This document shows positions 28,992-38,850 of a stretch of 64,000 nt of DNA, piece by piece. The position numbers and the translations under genes were made by a program. The stretch covers positions 5,691,501 through 5,755,500 of the forward strand of contig NZ_CP084742.1 of the NCBI RefSeq assembly GCF_020520285.1, in the 5' to 3' direction. Below the pieces are notes generated by a model, which was not told the origin of the DNA, searched no databases, and worked only from the letters and a program-made list of their open reading frames with translations. Positions within the stretch are counted from its first letter, which is position 1; the number at the start of each line of letters is the position of its first letter. The stretch comes from Pseudomonas sp. L5B5. Its GTDB lineage: Bacteria > Pseudomonadota > Gammaproteobacteria > Pseudomonadales > Pseudomonadaceae.

Positions 28992-31028
28992 CTAGTTCTC
29001 CAGTGGTAGCGGTGCTTGGACCAGGGGCGAGCTGCTGGCCAGGGGCAGGCGCAAGGTGAAGCAGGTGCCCTGGCCCCGGGTCGATTGCACTTCCATCTGC
29101 CCTTTGTGGTTGTTGGTGATGATGAAATACGACACCGACAGGCCCAGGCCGGTGCCCTGGCCGATTTCCTTGGTGGTGAAGAACGGCTCGAAGGTGCGCT
29201 TGCGCACGTTTTCGTTCATGCCGATACCGTTGTCCTCCACCTGGATCTCCGCCCAGGGTGGATTGAGCCGGGTGCGCAGGATGATGCGGCCGGGCTCGCT
29301 GTCGTCGTCGCGCTGATGGATGGCCTGTGCGGCGTTCTTCAGCAGGTTGAGCAGTACCTGTTCCAACTCGTTGGCGGTGCCGGGTACCGGCCCGAGGTTT
29401 GGGTCGAACTGGCGGATGATGGCCTGGCCCTTGAAGTCGAAACCGATCGTCAGGTCGAAGTCGTTGCCGGCGATCTCCACCGCCTGGTCAATCAGCGCCG
29501 GCAGGTCGCAGGGAGCCATCTGCCGGTTGCTGCGGCGACTGAAACTGAGCATGTGGGTGACGATCTTCGCGGCCCGGGCTCCCGCCTGCTGGATACCGTC
29601 GAGCAGCAGGGGCACTTCGCGACTTTCCAGGTAGCGATTGACGGTTTGCAGTTCGACGCCGCTCTGCTCGGCATGTTCGAGGTTCTTCGGCAGATCGGGG
29701 GACAGCCGCCGACGGATGTTCTGCACGTTGTGCAGGATCGCTCCGAGTGGGTTGTTGATCTCGTGGGCCATGCCGGCCGCAAGACCGCCCACCGAGAGCA
29801 TCTTCTCGGACTGCACCATCATTTCTTCCAGGGACAGGCGCTGGGTGATGTCGTCGATACGGATCACCACCCCGCGTCCGGCGCCGCCCATCAACGGGTA
29901 GAAGGTCAAGGCATAGTGCCTGGCTTCCTCGTCCTTGAACCAGGTGACCCGCTCGACCTTGGTCACGGTGTGCTGCTCGACGGTTTCCTTGAGCTGGGGC
30001 AAGAACGGCTTGAGCGGCTCGAAGGCAAGGAAGATCGGCTGGTTCAGGGCTTCGTCCAGGCGCGTCCCGGAAAGGGCGCTGGCTTCCTGGTTCCACTGGG
30101 TCACGTACAGCTGTTCGTCCAGGGCGATCAGCGCCGAGGGCATGGAGTCGATGATGCTGTTGAGGTAGTTCTGGAAACCGGTGAGCTTCTTCTCGATCTT
30201 GCTGCGCACCTGAACTTCCAGCTCCAGCTTGCGATTGGTGTGGCGGGTCTCTTCGGCCAGGCCCTGGGCCTGGTCATAGGCGGCCTGGGAGTCGTCCCGG
30301 GCGCGCTTGAGCTGCTGCTCCCGGGCCTCGATCCGCGACAGCATGGTGTTGAAGGCCTCCGCCAGGCTGCCGATTTCATCATGGTTGCCGCGGCCCGCGC
30401 GCAGGGCGTAGTTCTCTTCGCGAGTGACCTGGCGCGACAGCTCCTCGAGCTGATGGATCGGCTGGGTGATCAGGCGCTTGATCTGCCTGGCGATGACCAT
30501 CCATAGCAGCACGCTGAAAATCAGGATGCCCAGGCTCGCGGTCAGGGTGCCGGTATAGAAGGCCATGGGCAACTCGCTGGTGGCCACCAGCAGCAGGTGA
30601 CCGGGGGCCTGGCCCGGGCGGGGCAGGGGGATCACCTGGTTGCTGCGAAATTCAGTGAGTTGCCAGGCTTCGATGTGCCGGTAGCGTTCAGGCAGCTTGA
30701 GGCGATCGCCATGTTGCAGCTGGGCGATGCGCGCGCCGCTGCCGTCATAGATGGCCGCCGCGCGCAGGGGAGAGTAGCTGTCGAGTTCGTTGAGCAGCCG
30801 TTGCGCGTCCTGGGGAGAATTCAGTGCCTGAAGCGCCAGGCTCGGGTTGGACACCAGTCGGCCGATGGTCTGCAAGGCTTGGGGGGCCATGCTTTCCTGG
30901 GAAATCCAGTAGGCGGCGCTGATGAAGGTCAGGTTGGCGACCAGCAGCACGGTGGTCAACAAGACAAGCAGGGCCGCCAGGAGCTTTTGGCCCACCGGCA
31001 GGTTTTCGAGGCGCTGGCGCAATGGCAT
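28992..31028 (-). CDS. Sensor histidine kinase with HAMP and PAS domains
   Basis: 678-residue inner-membrane kinase. Helix 1 (LLAALLVLLTTVLLVANLTF) is followed by a small periplasmic domain and helix 2 (LGILIFSVLLWMVIA). A HAMP domain, a coiled coil, a PAS domain (about 290-400), and HisKA with phospho-acceptor H422 in MAHEINNPLG complete the sensing and dimerisation parts. The HATPase domain has NLLKNAAQAI and GTGLGLSVSYFI. No receiver domain and no adjacent response-regulator gene are seen, so the partner is encoded elsewhere. From memory it corresponds to PA4398 of P. aeruginosa, linked to swarming and biofilm. Confidence 0.93.
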   Translation of the reverse strand: MPLRQRLENLPVGQKLLAALLVLLTTVLLVANLTFISAAYWISQESMAPQALQTIGRLVSNPSLALQALNSPQDAQRLLNELDSYSPLRAAAIYDGSGARIAQLQHGDRLKLPERYRHIEAWQLTEFRSNQVIPLPRPGQAPGHLLLVATSELPMAFYTGTLTASLGILIFSVLLWMVIARQIKRLITQPIHQLEELSRQVTREENYALRAGRGNHDEIGSLAEAFNTMLSRIEAREQQLKRARDDSQAAYDQAQGLAEETRHTNRKLELEVQVRSKIEKKLTGFQNYLNSIIDSMPSALIALDEQLYVTQWNQEASALSGTRLDEALNQPIFLAFEPLKPFLPQLKETVEQHTVTKVERVTWFKDEEARHYALTFYPLMGGAGRGVVIRIDDITQRLSLEEMMVQSEKMLSVGGLAAGMAHEINNPLGAILHNVQNIRRRLSPDLPKNLEHAEQSGVELQTVNRYLESREVPLLLDGIQQAGARAAKIVTHMLSFSRRSNRQMAPCDLPALIDQAVEIAGNDFDLTIGFDFKGQAIIRQFDPNLGPVPGTANELEQVLLNLLKNAAQAIHQRDDDSEPGRIILRTRLNPPWAEIQVEDNGIGMNENVRKRTFEPFFTTKEIGQGTGLGLSVSYFIITNNHKGQMEVQSTRGQGTCFTLRLPLASSSPLVQAPLPLEN

Positions 31029-31073
31029 CGGCTGGTTCGCTGGAAATGAGCAAGTGGGCAGCGTAGCCGCTGC

Positions 31074-32117
<1,044 letters not shown>

Positions 32118-32134
32118 TTATTTGGAGAGAGTAC

Positions 32135-32620
32135 ATGCCGTCGTTTGACGTGGTATCCGAACTGGACAAGCACGAAGTCACCAACGCGGTGGAAAACGCC
32201 GTCAAGGAACTGGATCGCCGCTACGACCTGAAGGGCAAGGGCAGCTTCGAGTTCAAGGACAAGGACCTGGCCGTCAACCTGACCGCCGAAGCCGAATTCC
32301 AGCTCGAAGCGATGATCGAGATCCTCAAGCTGGCCCTGGTCAAGCGCAAGATCGACGTACAGTGCCTGGAGGTCAAGGACGCCTATGCCTCGGGCAAGGT
32401 GATGAAGCAAGAAGCAGTCCTCAAGGAAGGCATCGACAAGGAGCTGGCGAAGAAGATCGTCGCCCATATCAAGGATGCCAAGTTGAAAGTCCAGGCCGCC
32501 ATTCAGGGCGAGCAAGTCCGGGTCACTGGCAAGAAGCGCGATGACCTGCAAGAGGCTATCGCTGCCTTGCGTGCCAAAGAGTTCGGCATGCCGCTGCAAT
32601 TCAACAACTTCCGCGATTGA
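32135..32620 (+). CDS. yajQ: YajQ family nucleotide-binding protein
   Basis: 161 residues starting [15 protein letters not shown], the family's invariant opening, with [15 protein letters not shown] and [17 protein letters not shown]. YajQ has two RRM-like folds. Homologues in Xanthomonas and Pseudomonas bind c-di-GMP and influence virulence, and a tRNA/GTP-binding role has also been proposed. It is preceded by a clear ggagag ribosome site. Confidence 0.94.
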   Translation: MPSFDVVSELDKHEVTNAVENAVKELDRRYDLKGKGSFEFKDKDLAVNLTAEAEFQLEAMIEILKLALVKRKIDVQCLEVKDAYASGKVMKQEAVLKEGIDKELAKKIVAHIKDAKLKVQAAIQGEQVRVTGKKRDDLQEAIAALRAKEFGMPLQFNNFRD

Positions 32621-32758
32621 TTCGCATCTCCGGGAACCTCTAGCTTCAATTGGCGTCCGAGGCCGGAGCAATGGCAGAAACGATTGAGCTTCCCTGGAGC
32701 CGATCGTTCTGCCTGTCAGTCATGCGTCCTGCGCAATCACGGAAACCTGGAGAAATAG

Positions 32759-33601
32759 ATGGATTTGAACGCTGAAGTAGACAATTTGGTCCGGGCTTCC
32801 CAGGCCTGGATTCCCATGATCATGGAGTACGGCAGCCGTGTGCTGCTCGCCGTATTGACCCTGGCCATCGGCTGGTGGCTGATCAACAAGCTGACCCACA
32901 AGGTGGGCAAGCTCTTGGCGCTGCGCAATGCCGACCTGGCGCTGCAGGGGTTCATCAGCAGCCTGGCCAACATCGTGCTCAAGGTCCTGCTGATCGTCAG
33001 CGTCGCCTCGATGATCGGTGTCGAGACCACGTCCTTCGTCGCCGCCATCGGTGCCGCCGGCCTGGCCATCGGCCTGGCACTGCAAGGCAGCCTGGCGAAC
33101 TTCGCCGGTGGTGTGCTGATCCTGCTGTTCCGGCCGTTCCGCATTGGCGATTTCATCGAAGCCCAGGGCATCAGCGGCACCGTCGACAGCATCCAGATCT
33201 TCCACACGGTGCTGCGTACCGGTGACAACAAGACGGTGATCATGCCTAACGGCAACCTGTCCAACGGCATCATTACCAACTACAACCGCCAGTCGACCCG
33301 CAAAGTGGTGTTCGATGTGGGCGTGGATTACGACGCGGACCTGCAGAAGGCGCGTGAAGTGCTCCTGGAGCTGGCCAAGGATGAGCGCGTAATGGCCGAT
33401 CCGGCCCCGGTGGCGGTGGTCTCTACCCTAGGCGACAGCGCCATCACTCTGTCACTGCGGGTATGGGTCAAGACTGCCGACTACTGGGATGTGATGTTCC
33501 AGTTCAACGAGCTGTCGCGTGATCGCTTGAAAGCCGCTGGCATCGATATCCCGTTTCCACAACGAGTGATTCGTGTGGTCCAGGAAACTGCCGCGCAGTA
33601 A
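32759..33601 (+). CDS. mscS: Small-conductance mechanosensitive channel MscS
   Basis: 280-residue homologue of E. coli MscS that opens under membrane tension to release solutes. Three N-terminal helices end in the glycine/alanine-packed pore helix GLAIGLALQGSLANFAGGV (about 100-118). RPFRIGDFIEAQG and VIMPNGNLSNGIITNYNRQ lie in the cytoplasmic vestibule. Followed by a hairpin terminator. Confidence 0.94.
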   Translation: MDLNAEVDNLVRASQAWIPMIMEYGSRVLLAVLTLAIGWWLINKLTHKVGKLLALRNADLALQGFISSLANIVLKVLLIVSVASMIGVETTSFVAAIGAAGLAIGLALQGSLANFAGGVLILLFRPFRIGDFIEAQGISGTVDSIQIFHTVLRTGDNKTVIMPNGNLSNGIITNYNRQSTRKVVFDVGVDYDADLQKAREVLLELAKDERVMADPAPVAVVSTLGDSAITLSLRVWVKTADYWDVMFQFNELSRDRLKAAGIDIPFPQRVIRVVQETAAQ

Positions 33602-33648
33602 GGCAGTTTCATAAGTTGGCCGTTCGGTCAGCTAATGTTGTTCAAGAC

Positions 33649-33669
33649 AAGGGGCCATTGGCCCCTTTT
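33649..33669 (+). terminator. Terminator after mscS
   Basis: Stem aaggggcc / ggcccctt followed by tt runs, about 48 bases after the mscS stop. Confidence 0.75.
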
Positions 33670-33786
33670 CTTGTTTCAAGAACAGAACAGACCAACTAAT
33701 GTCCCGTTCGGTAAGGCACTGGAAAACAACTTTTGAGGGAAGCTTGTTAGTTAGCTTGCTATGCACTTGTTTAGTTTTACAGGCAC

Positions 33787-33823
33787 AAAAAAAACGCCGC
33801 CCTGAATCAGGGCGGCGGTTTTT
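33787..33823 (-). terminator. Terminator after the porin gene
   Basis: Stem cgccgccctg / cagggcggcg with an eight-A tract on the plus strand, which gives a U tract on the minus-strand porin transcript. Confidence 0.85.
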
Positions 33824-33862
33824 ATTGGAGTGTAGCGTTAGTGCAACCTGGCGAGCAGTGAA

Positions 33863-35203
33863 TTACAAGATGCTCAGTGGGTACTCTACGATCAGACGCA
33901 GGTCGTTCAGATTGTCATAGTTGGTCGCGCGGTAATCGCTGTTGGTGCCACGATAGATCGCGTTACGCAGGCGGAAGGACAGGTCCTTGGCCGGACCTTC
34001 CTGAAGCACATACTTGGCTTCGATGTCCCATTCATGTTCCTTGCCATCGTTGGAGTCGGCAACGGTTACGTTGCTGCCACGAATGTAACGGGTCATGAAG
34101 CTCAGGCCTGGTACACCGAAGGACGCCATGTTCAGGTCGTAGCGAGCCTGCCAGGAACGCTCGTCTTCGCCAACGAAGTCGGAGATCTGCACGGAGTTGG
34201 CGACGTATACGGTGCCACCACCGTCGACGCCGTAGCTGTAACCGGTTTTACCGCTGGACTGCTGGTAGGCGATGGTGAACTTGTGGGCTTCGATGCTATA
34301 GGCTGCTGCCAGGCTCCAGACGCGGTTGTCCAGATCACCACCGAGTTTCTTGCCATCATCCTTGCTGCGGTAGCCGTTGAGGTCAAAGTTCAGCGATTGT
34401 TTTTCGCTGAGCGGCAAGGTGTAGTTGACGTTGATGTACTGCTTCTTCCAGTAGTCTTCGACGTCGGAGGCGTGTACCGCGAAAATGAAGTTCTCAAGGC
34501 CCGAGTAGGTGACGCCGGCGATGTTCGCTGCGCTCAAGCCCGGGTTTTGCTTGCCGGTGATACGGCTACGGCCGTTGATGCTGTCGCGACCCATGCCTGT
34601 TTGTGCGCTCAAGGCGGTAAAGCGCCCTGCGCTCAGTTCCAGGCCCTTGATCTCGTTGCTGGTGATCAGGGTACCGGTGGCGACTTCAGGCAGCAGACGG
34701 CCGTCGTCAGTGGTGAAGACCGGGCTGGATACGACCTGGTTGCCGTATTTCAGAACGGTATCGGAGATGCGGAACTTGGCCGCCGCGCCCAGCTTGGACT
34801 GGGTGGTCTCCGGCTCGCCCGAGCCATTGGTGGCGAAGAGGCCGTTACCGGCGCGGCCCGAGCCGCCGTCAAGCTTAACGCTGCCCATGGCCATGGCGTC
34901 GATGCCGAAGCCGACGGTGCCCTGGGTGAAGCCGGATTGGTAGTTGATCAGCTCACTGACGCCGGTGTCCTGGCGATAGCCGCTCGTTCTGTCGTCGGTG
35001 CCGGTGGTGTAGGTGCCGTTGCCGCGACGTACGTTGCCCACGCCGTCCTTGTAGTCACGGTTCATGTACAGCGCACGGGTTTTCGCAGTCAGGGTGCTAT
35101 CTTCGATAAAGCCCTTGGCATCGTCCTGGGAGGACGCGATTGCGAACTGCGAGGTCCCGGCAGATACAGCCAGGGCGATCATGCTCCACTTCATCACGCG
35201 CAT
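33863..35203 (-). CDS. OprD-family outer membrane porin
   Basis: 446-residue precursor with a signal peptide (MRVMKWSMIALAVSAGTSQF, cleaved near residue 23 before SSQDDAK) and an 18-strand barrel of the OprD/OccD-OccK family: GFIEDSTLTAKTRALYMNRD, SSGKTGYSYG and a final strand ending EYPLSIL. Such porins admit amino acids or small carboxylates. It sits at the position of oprD in P. aeruginosa (next to the HIT, SlyX, cold-shock and Dps genes), so it may be the true orthologue, but substrate choice cannot be read from sequence. Strong aaggag ribosome site. Confidence 0.9.
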   Translation of the reverse strand: MRVMKWSMIALAVSAGTSQFAIASSQDDAKGFIEDSTLTAKTRALYMNRDYKDGVGNVRRGNGTYTTGTDDRTSGYRQDTGVSELINYQSGFTQGTVGFGIDAMAMGSVKLDGGSGRAGNGLFATNGSGEPETTQSKLGAAAKFRISDTVLKYGNQVVSSPVFTTDDGRLLPEVATGTLITSNEIKGLELSAGRFTALSAQTGMGRDSINGRSRITGKQNPGLSAANIAGVTYSGLENFIFAVHASDVEDYWKKQYINVNYTLPLSEKQSLNFDLNGYRSKDDGKKLGGDLDNRVWSLAAAYSIEAHKFTIAYQQSSGKTGYSYGVDGGGTVYVANSVQISDFVGEDERSWQARYDLNMASFGVPGLSFMTRYIRGSNVTVADSNDGKEHEWDIEAKYVLQEGPAKDLSFRLRNAIYRGTNSDYRATNYDNLNDLRLIVEYPLSIL

Positions 35204-36127
35204 CGTGATTTGCTCCTTTGGTTTTTAGAAGAGTACTGCCGTCCCACCTGTTTTTTTATCTGGGCGGCTCTTTCTTTTTGTGTCGGCGCAAACTTATATC
35301 ACGCTGACATTGTTGGCGATACTTGCCTACCTATCCTTTCAGCTTCTTTACGGCACCGTCGCAAACTGCTCGTTCGGTGTCGCAATTGTTCGCTCGAAAT
35401 GTATCCTGGGCGACAACTTGAATAGTACTTTTCAAGGGGTTGCAGGGAGGAAATAAGAACCCCTCAGGCAAACACTTCCATAGTACTTCTGGGCAGCCCT
35501 GCCACTATTGTTATGAGTCTATAAAGTCTCACTTTCAATGAGCCATTACAGACGATGTCAGACTGAATGCAACAAGCGTGCACAAAATCGATCTGTTCGG
35601 CGTTTTTTCGCCAAGGTGCCATGCGAACCTGTAGAAACCGCATAAAACCGCCGTTTCAGCTGCCTTTTTAGTTGGCTTGACGTGGCGCGGTACATGGTGC
35701 AAGCGTGTGCAATAAGTTGCACAGGCTTACAGAATGTTACCGGTGCACACCGCAATGTGAGTAAACGGCGGATGCTTGGGGTACTCAGCGTAGATCCGTT
35801 GTGCGGTTTTGGTGCAGATCTTCTCGATTGCTGTACCCGTTTCAGGCCGCCGAGGGCGCAAAGATCGAGAAACATCAAAGGCTTGGCCGGTCATCTTTTG
35901 GATGCATCTGAGGTTTTGTAGGCAAATGGTGCGGGGTTTTGAAAAGTGTTCTGCTGTGGGGCGTATCGGCTGCATGAAGTGGCTCCTTGCCAAGTCGGGG
36001 GTGAGGGGCGCAGGCTCATTGCCCATGAAGCGCAAGGCATTCGCAGGTATGCTGCGCCTCTGTCGCCTGGCAGGTGTCAGTAATACTGGACAGCCGGGCT
36101 GTAATGAGTTGAGCGGGAGCAAGCGCG
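35204..36127. other. 924-base intergenic region upstream of the porin gene
   Basis: No convincing gene is seen. Open frames here lack ribosome sites and homology. The sequence is AT-richer than its flanks. The heptamer tagtact occurs twice (35423-35429 and 35481-35487), and a related agagtactg lies just before the porin gene. The length suggests complex control of the porin gene or an unrecognised small RNA, but no terminator-like hairpin was found to mark one. Confidence 0.5.
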
Positions 36128-36553
36128 GTGTTCACTTTAGATTCACGATTGCAGCAGGACACATTGCCCATCGGGGATTTCCCCCTTTGCCGGCTATTGC
36201 TGTCCAACGACGCAAACTATCCCTGGTTCATTCTGGTGCCGCGTCGTGAGGATATCAGCGAGTTGTTTCAACTCGATGGCACTGATCAGCAACAGTTGTG
36301 GCGGGAAACCACCGCGCTGGCCGAGGTCCTCAAGGATTCGTTCGATGCCGACAAGCTGAACGTTGCGACGCTGGGTAATGTGGTGAGCCAGTTGCACATG
36401 CATGTAATCGTCCGCCGGCGCGATGATGCGGCCTGGCCTGCGCCAGTGTGGGGCAAGCATCCAGCCAAGCCCTACAATGAGCAGCAGGTGACGCAGATCC
36501 GCGAGCGGCTGCGGGTCGTACTGACCGATGATTTTCGCTTTCTGGAGGGCTGA
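36128..36553 (+). CDS. HIT domain protein
   Basis: 141-residue histidine-triad nucleotide hydrolase/transferase. The active-site motif QLHMHVIVRR lies near residues 94-103, with NVATLGNVVSQ just before, fitting the HIT consensus. Its substrate is probably a nucleoside phosphoramidate or dinucleoside polyphosphate; the exact one is unknown. The start is a GTG at 36128 with gggag ten bases upstream. Three bases separate it from slyX, so they form a two-gene operon. Confidence 0.85.
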   Translation: MFTLDSRLQQDTLPIGDFPLCRLLLSNDANYPWFILVPRREDISELFQLDGTDQQQLWRETTALAEVLKDSFDADKLNVATLGNVVSQLHMHVIVRRRDDAAWPAPVWGKHPAKPYNEQQVTQIRERLRVVLTDDFRFLEG

Positions 36554-36556
36554 GCC

Positions 36557-36763
36557 ATGAGTCTGGAAGCACGGGTAACCGATCTGGAAAGTCGCCTGGC
36601 ATTTCAGGATGACACCATCCAGGCCCTCAATGATGAGCTGGTGGCGCAGCAGAAACTGGTGGAGCGCCTGCAATTGCAGATGATGGCCATGTTCAAGCGC
36701 CAGGAGGAGATGGTCGGGCAGTTCAGTTCCTTCGAAGAGGAAGCGCCGCCTCCCCACTATTGA
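36557..36763 (+). CDS. slyX: SlyX family protein
   Basis: 68-residue coiled-coil protein: [20 protein letters not shown], then [20 protein letters not shown], ending with the conserved PPPHY. Function unknown in any species. Ends at a bidirectional terminator. Confidence 0.9.
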   Translation: MSLEARVTDLESRLAFQDDTIQALNDELVAQQKLVERLQLQMMAMFKRQEEMVGQFSSFEEEAPPPHY

Positions 36764-36779
36764 GGGGCGATTGCAGAGC

Positions 36780-36810
36780 AAAAAAAACCGCGCCTTGGCG
36801 CGGTTTTTTT
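36780..36810. terminator. Bidirectional terminator, slyX / cold-shock gene
   Basis: aaaaaaaccgcgcc / ggcgcggtttttttt between convergent genes. Confidence 0.9.
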
Positions 36811-36820
36811 TCAAGGGGGA

Positions 36821-37426
36821 TCAGCGGCGCGGCAGCGCAGCGATCACGTCCTCGGCTTGCAGGCCCTTGTCGCGGTTCATCACCGAGAACTCCACACGCT
36901 GGCCTTCGACCAGGACACGGTGGCCTTCTCCGCGAATGGCGCGAAAGTGCACGAAAATATCATCGCCGGAATCCCGGGAGATAAAACCGAAGCCCTTGGA
37001 CGTGTTGAACCACTTCACGGTGCCGGTATCACGATTACTCATGTCGTAGGCAGGCGAAGCAGCAGCGGCAGGTGACGATTTGTAGAAGCTCACGGCCAGG
37101 TGCAGCAGTACCGCAATCAAGGCGGTCAGCAGGCTGACCAGTACCGCTGGCTGCCCACCGATCACCGGCATGGGAGCCAGCAGAGTGAGGGTTTGCAGTA
37201 CTACCACCAGGACCAGCAGGGCGCTGGACAGGTTCTGCAGGTGCTGGCGCGGGCCTTTGTTCCAGTGAGGAGCAACTGGAGCCATGATCAGGTTGAGCAG
37301 GCCGAAAAGGGCCAGGTAAAGAGCATCGGGTTGTTGCAGGTAGGGAACTGCGTCAGATCTCAGACTGGGAATCAAGGACAGCAGCAAAGCTGCAATGCCT
37401 GTCAGCAGGTGGACGATTTTCAACAT
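36821..37426 (-). CDS. Membrane-anchored cold-shock domain protein
   Basis: 201 residues. The N-terminal 120 residues hold about four hydrophobic helices ([74 protein letters not shown]). Residues 130-201 form a complete cold-shock domain with RNP1 KGFGFISR and RNP2 DIFVHF. CspA-type proteins bind single-stranded RNA or DNA. Here the nucleic-acid binder would face the cytoplasm from the inner membrane. From memory, the same gene lies next to dps in P. aeruginosa. Confidence 0.85.
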   Translation of the reverse strand: MLKIVHLLTGIAALLLSLIPSLRSDAVPYLQQPDALYLALFGLLNLIMAPVAPHWNKGPRQHLQNLSSALLVLVVVLQTLTLLAPMPVIGGQPAVLVSLLTALIAVLLHLAVSFYKSSPAAAASPAYDMSNRDTGTVKWFNTSKGFGFISRDSGDDIFVHFRAIRGEGHRVLVEGQRVEFSVMNRDKGLQAEDVIAALPRR

Positions 37427-37887
37427 TTTGATTAACTCACGTTAAGAAGTAGCACAAGGAAGAGCTGATCGCGCATGGTTCGCTTTGGAGAAAAATAGGT
37501 AAGGCGGATACATACGCGGTGTCAGCCTATGCGCGTTGGCCGAAGAAATAGGCAACAACGACACGGCCTCTATTTAACCGCAAAGCCCAGGCCTTCTCAA
37601 ATCAGCAGTGCTGGCTGGCGAGGGGCTGGAAACCTCGCTCTGTGCAGTGGTGGTTCGGATTATCAGGCAAAGGCCTGTCCTAGACGCATGGTGCCGGATT
37701 TTCCGATGAACGCAGGGTTTTTCCCGCGGTCAGACCAGGCTCGAGCCTGGCGAATCAAAAATGCTGACGGGCCACGGGACAATCTACCGCACGCCGATCG
37801 GTGATCGCAGGCAGCGGGCAAGCCAGGCTCTTGCTAGAGTGGCCCGGTAGCTGATTGGGTGAATTCATCTGGTTAACGGAGATAAAC
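37427..37887. other. Intergenic region between cold-shock gene and dps
   Basis: About 461 bases with no supported gene. The open frames here lack ribosome sites. The region must hold the divergent promoters. A ttgctagagt around 37831-37840 could belong to a stationary-phase type -10 for dps, but that is weak. Confidence 0.45.
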
Positions 37888-38361
37888 ATGGCAATCGATA
37901 TCGGTATCAGCGAAGAAGATCGTAAATCCATTGTCGACGGTCTTTCCCGTCTGCTATCGGATACCTACGTGTTGTACCTCAAGACCCATAACTTCCACTG
38001 GAACGTCACGGGTCCTCAATTTCGCACCCTGCACCTGATGTTCGAGGAGCAGTACAACGAACTGGCCCTGGCGGTCGACCTGATTGCCGAGCGCATCCGC
38101 GCCCTCGGGTTTCCGGCTCCAGGGGCCTATTCCATCTACGCCAGGCTGTCTTCCATCAAGGAAGAAGAGGGGGTGCCGGCCGCTGAGGAAATGATCAAGC
38201 AACTGGTCGCCGGCCAGGAAGCAGTGACCCGTACCGCCCGCGGAATCTTCCCGCTGCTGGACAAGGTCAGTGACGAACCCACGGCGGACCTGCTGACCCA
38301 GCGCATGCAAGTGCATGAAAAAACCGCTTGGATGCTGCGCTCCCTGCTGGAAAACCGTTAA
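37888..38361 (+). CDS. dps: Dps-type DNA-binding ferritin
   Basis: 157-residue subunit of a 12-mer that oxidises and stores iron and shields DNA. The ferroxidase-site residues are visible in [10 protein letters not shown] (His), then [20 protein letters not shown] (Asp/Glu). Start at the ATG at 37888 with cggag nine bases upstream. Confidence 0.94.
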   Translation: MAIDIGISEEDRKSIVDGLSRLLSDTYVLYLKTHNFHWNVTGPQFRTLHLMFEEQYNELALAVDLIAERIRALGFPAPGAYSIYARLSSIKEEEGVPAAEEMIKQLVAGQEAVTRTARGIFPLLDKVSDEPTADLLTQRMQVHEKTAWMLRSLLENR

Positions 38362-38533
38362 GTCCTTCGTGGCGGATGGTGCCTGGTGTGCCATCCGCCT
38401 CTTCGGGCTTGTGGGGCATACGGCTGCACAGGGCCGATTTAATGGATATAATCCCGCTCTTTGCTACGTAGCCCGAGCTTTGGCGTGGGCTCTGGCTGTA
38501 TTCAAGCAGTAACCTGGATTGCCGAGACGCCCC

Positions 38534-38755
38534 ATGCCGATGTACGACTACCAATGTGCTTCCTGTGGTCATCAGTTGGAAGCCATTCAAAAGATCAGCG
38601 CTGCGCCGCTGGTCGATTGCCCTGCCTGCCAGGCACCTGAGCTGAAAAAGATGCTGTCCATGCCCGGCTTTCGCCTGAGCGGCAACGGCTGGTATGAAAC
38701 CGACTTCAAGACCGGCTCCAAGAAGAACCTGGCCGGTGGCGACAAAGCTGACTAA
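38534..38755 (+). CDS. FmdB-type zinc-ribbon protein
   Basis: 73 residues beginning MPMYDYQCASCGHQLE, with two CxxC pairs (CASC and CPAC) forming a zinc ribbon, then a basic tail. FmdB-family proteins are proposed regulators or assembly factors; none is well defined. It lies upstream of aspS in the same orientation, an arrangement conserved in gammaproteobacteria. Confidence 0.82.
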   Translation: MPMYDYQCASCGHQLEAIQKISAAPLVDCPACQAPELKKMLSMPGFRLSGNGWYETDFKTGSKKNLAGGDKAD

Positions 38756-38850
38756 GTTGAACGACACGCGCGAGTTCTTGCACTATCCGGCGCCCAAGGG
38801 TGCGCAAGGCCTCCATCGAATTTCGAATTACGAGAAGTGAAACCACTACC

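Noticed and set aside
33699..33920. 73-residue plus-strand frame after mscS
   Set aside because: It reads through the porin terminator hairpin and the porin 3' end, and has no ribosome site.
35558..36122. Open frames in the porin upstream region as genes
   Set aside because: No ribosome sites, odd composition, and mutual overlap on both strands.
37529..37804. 91-residue frame between the cold-shock gene and dps
   Set aside because: No ribosome site or recognisable pattern; probably chance.
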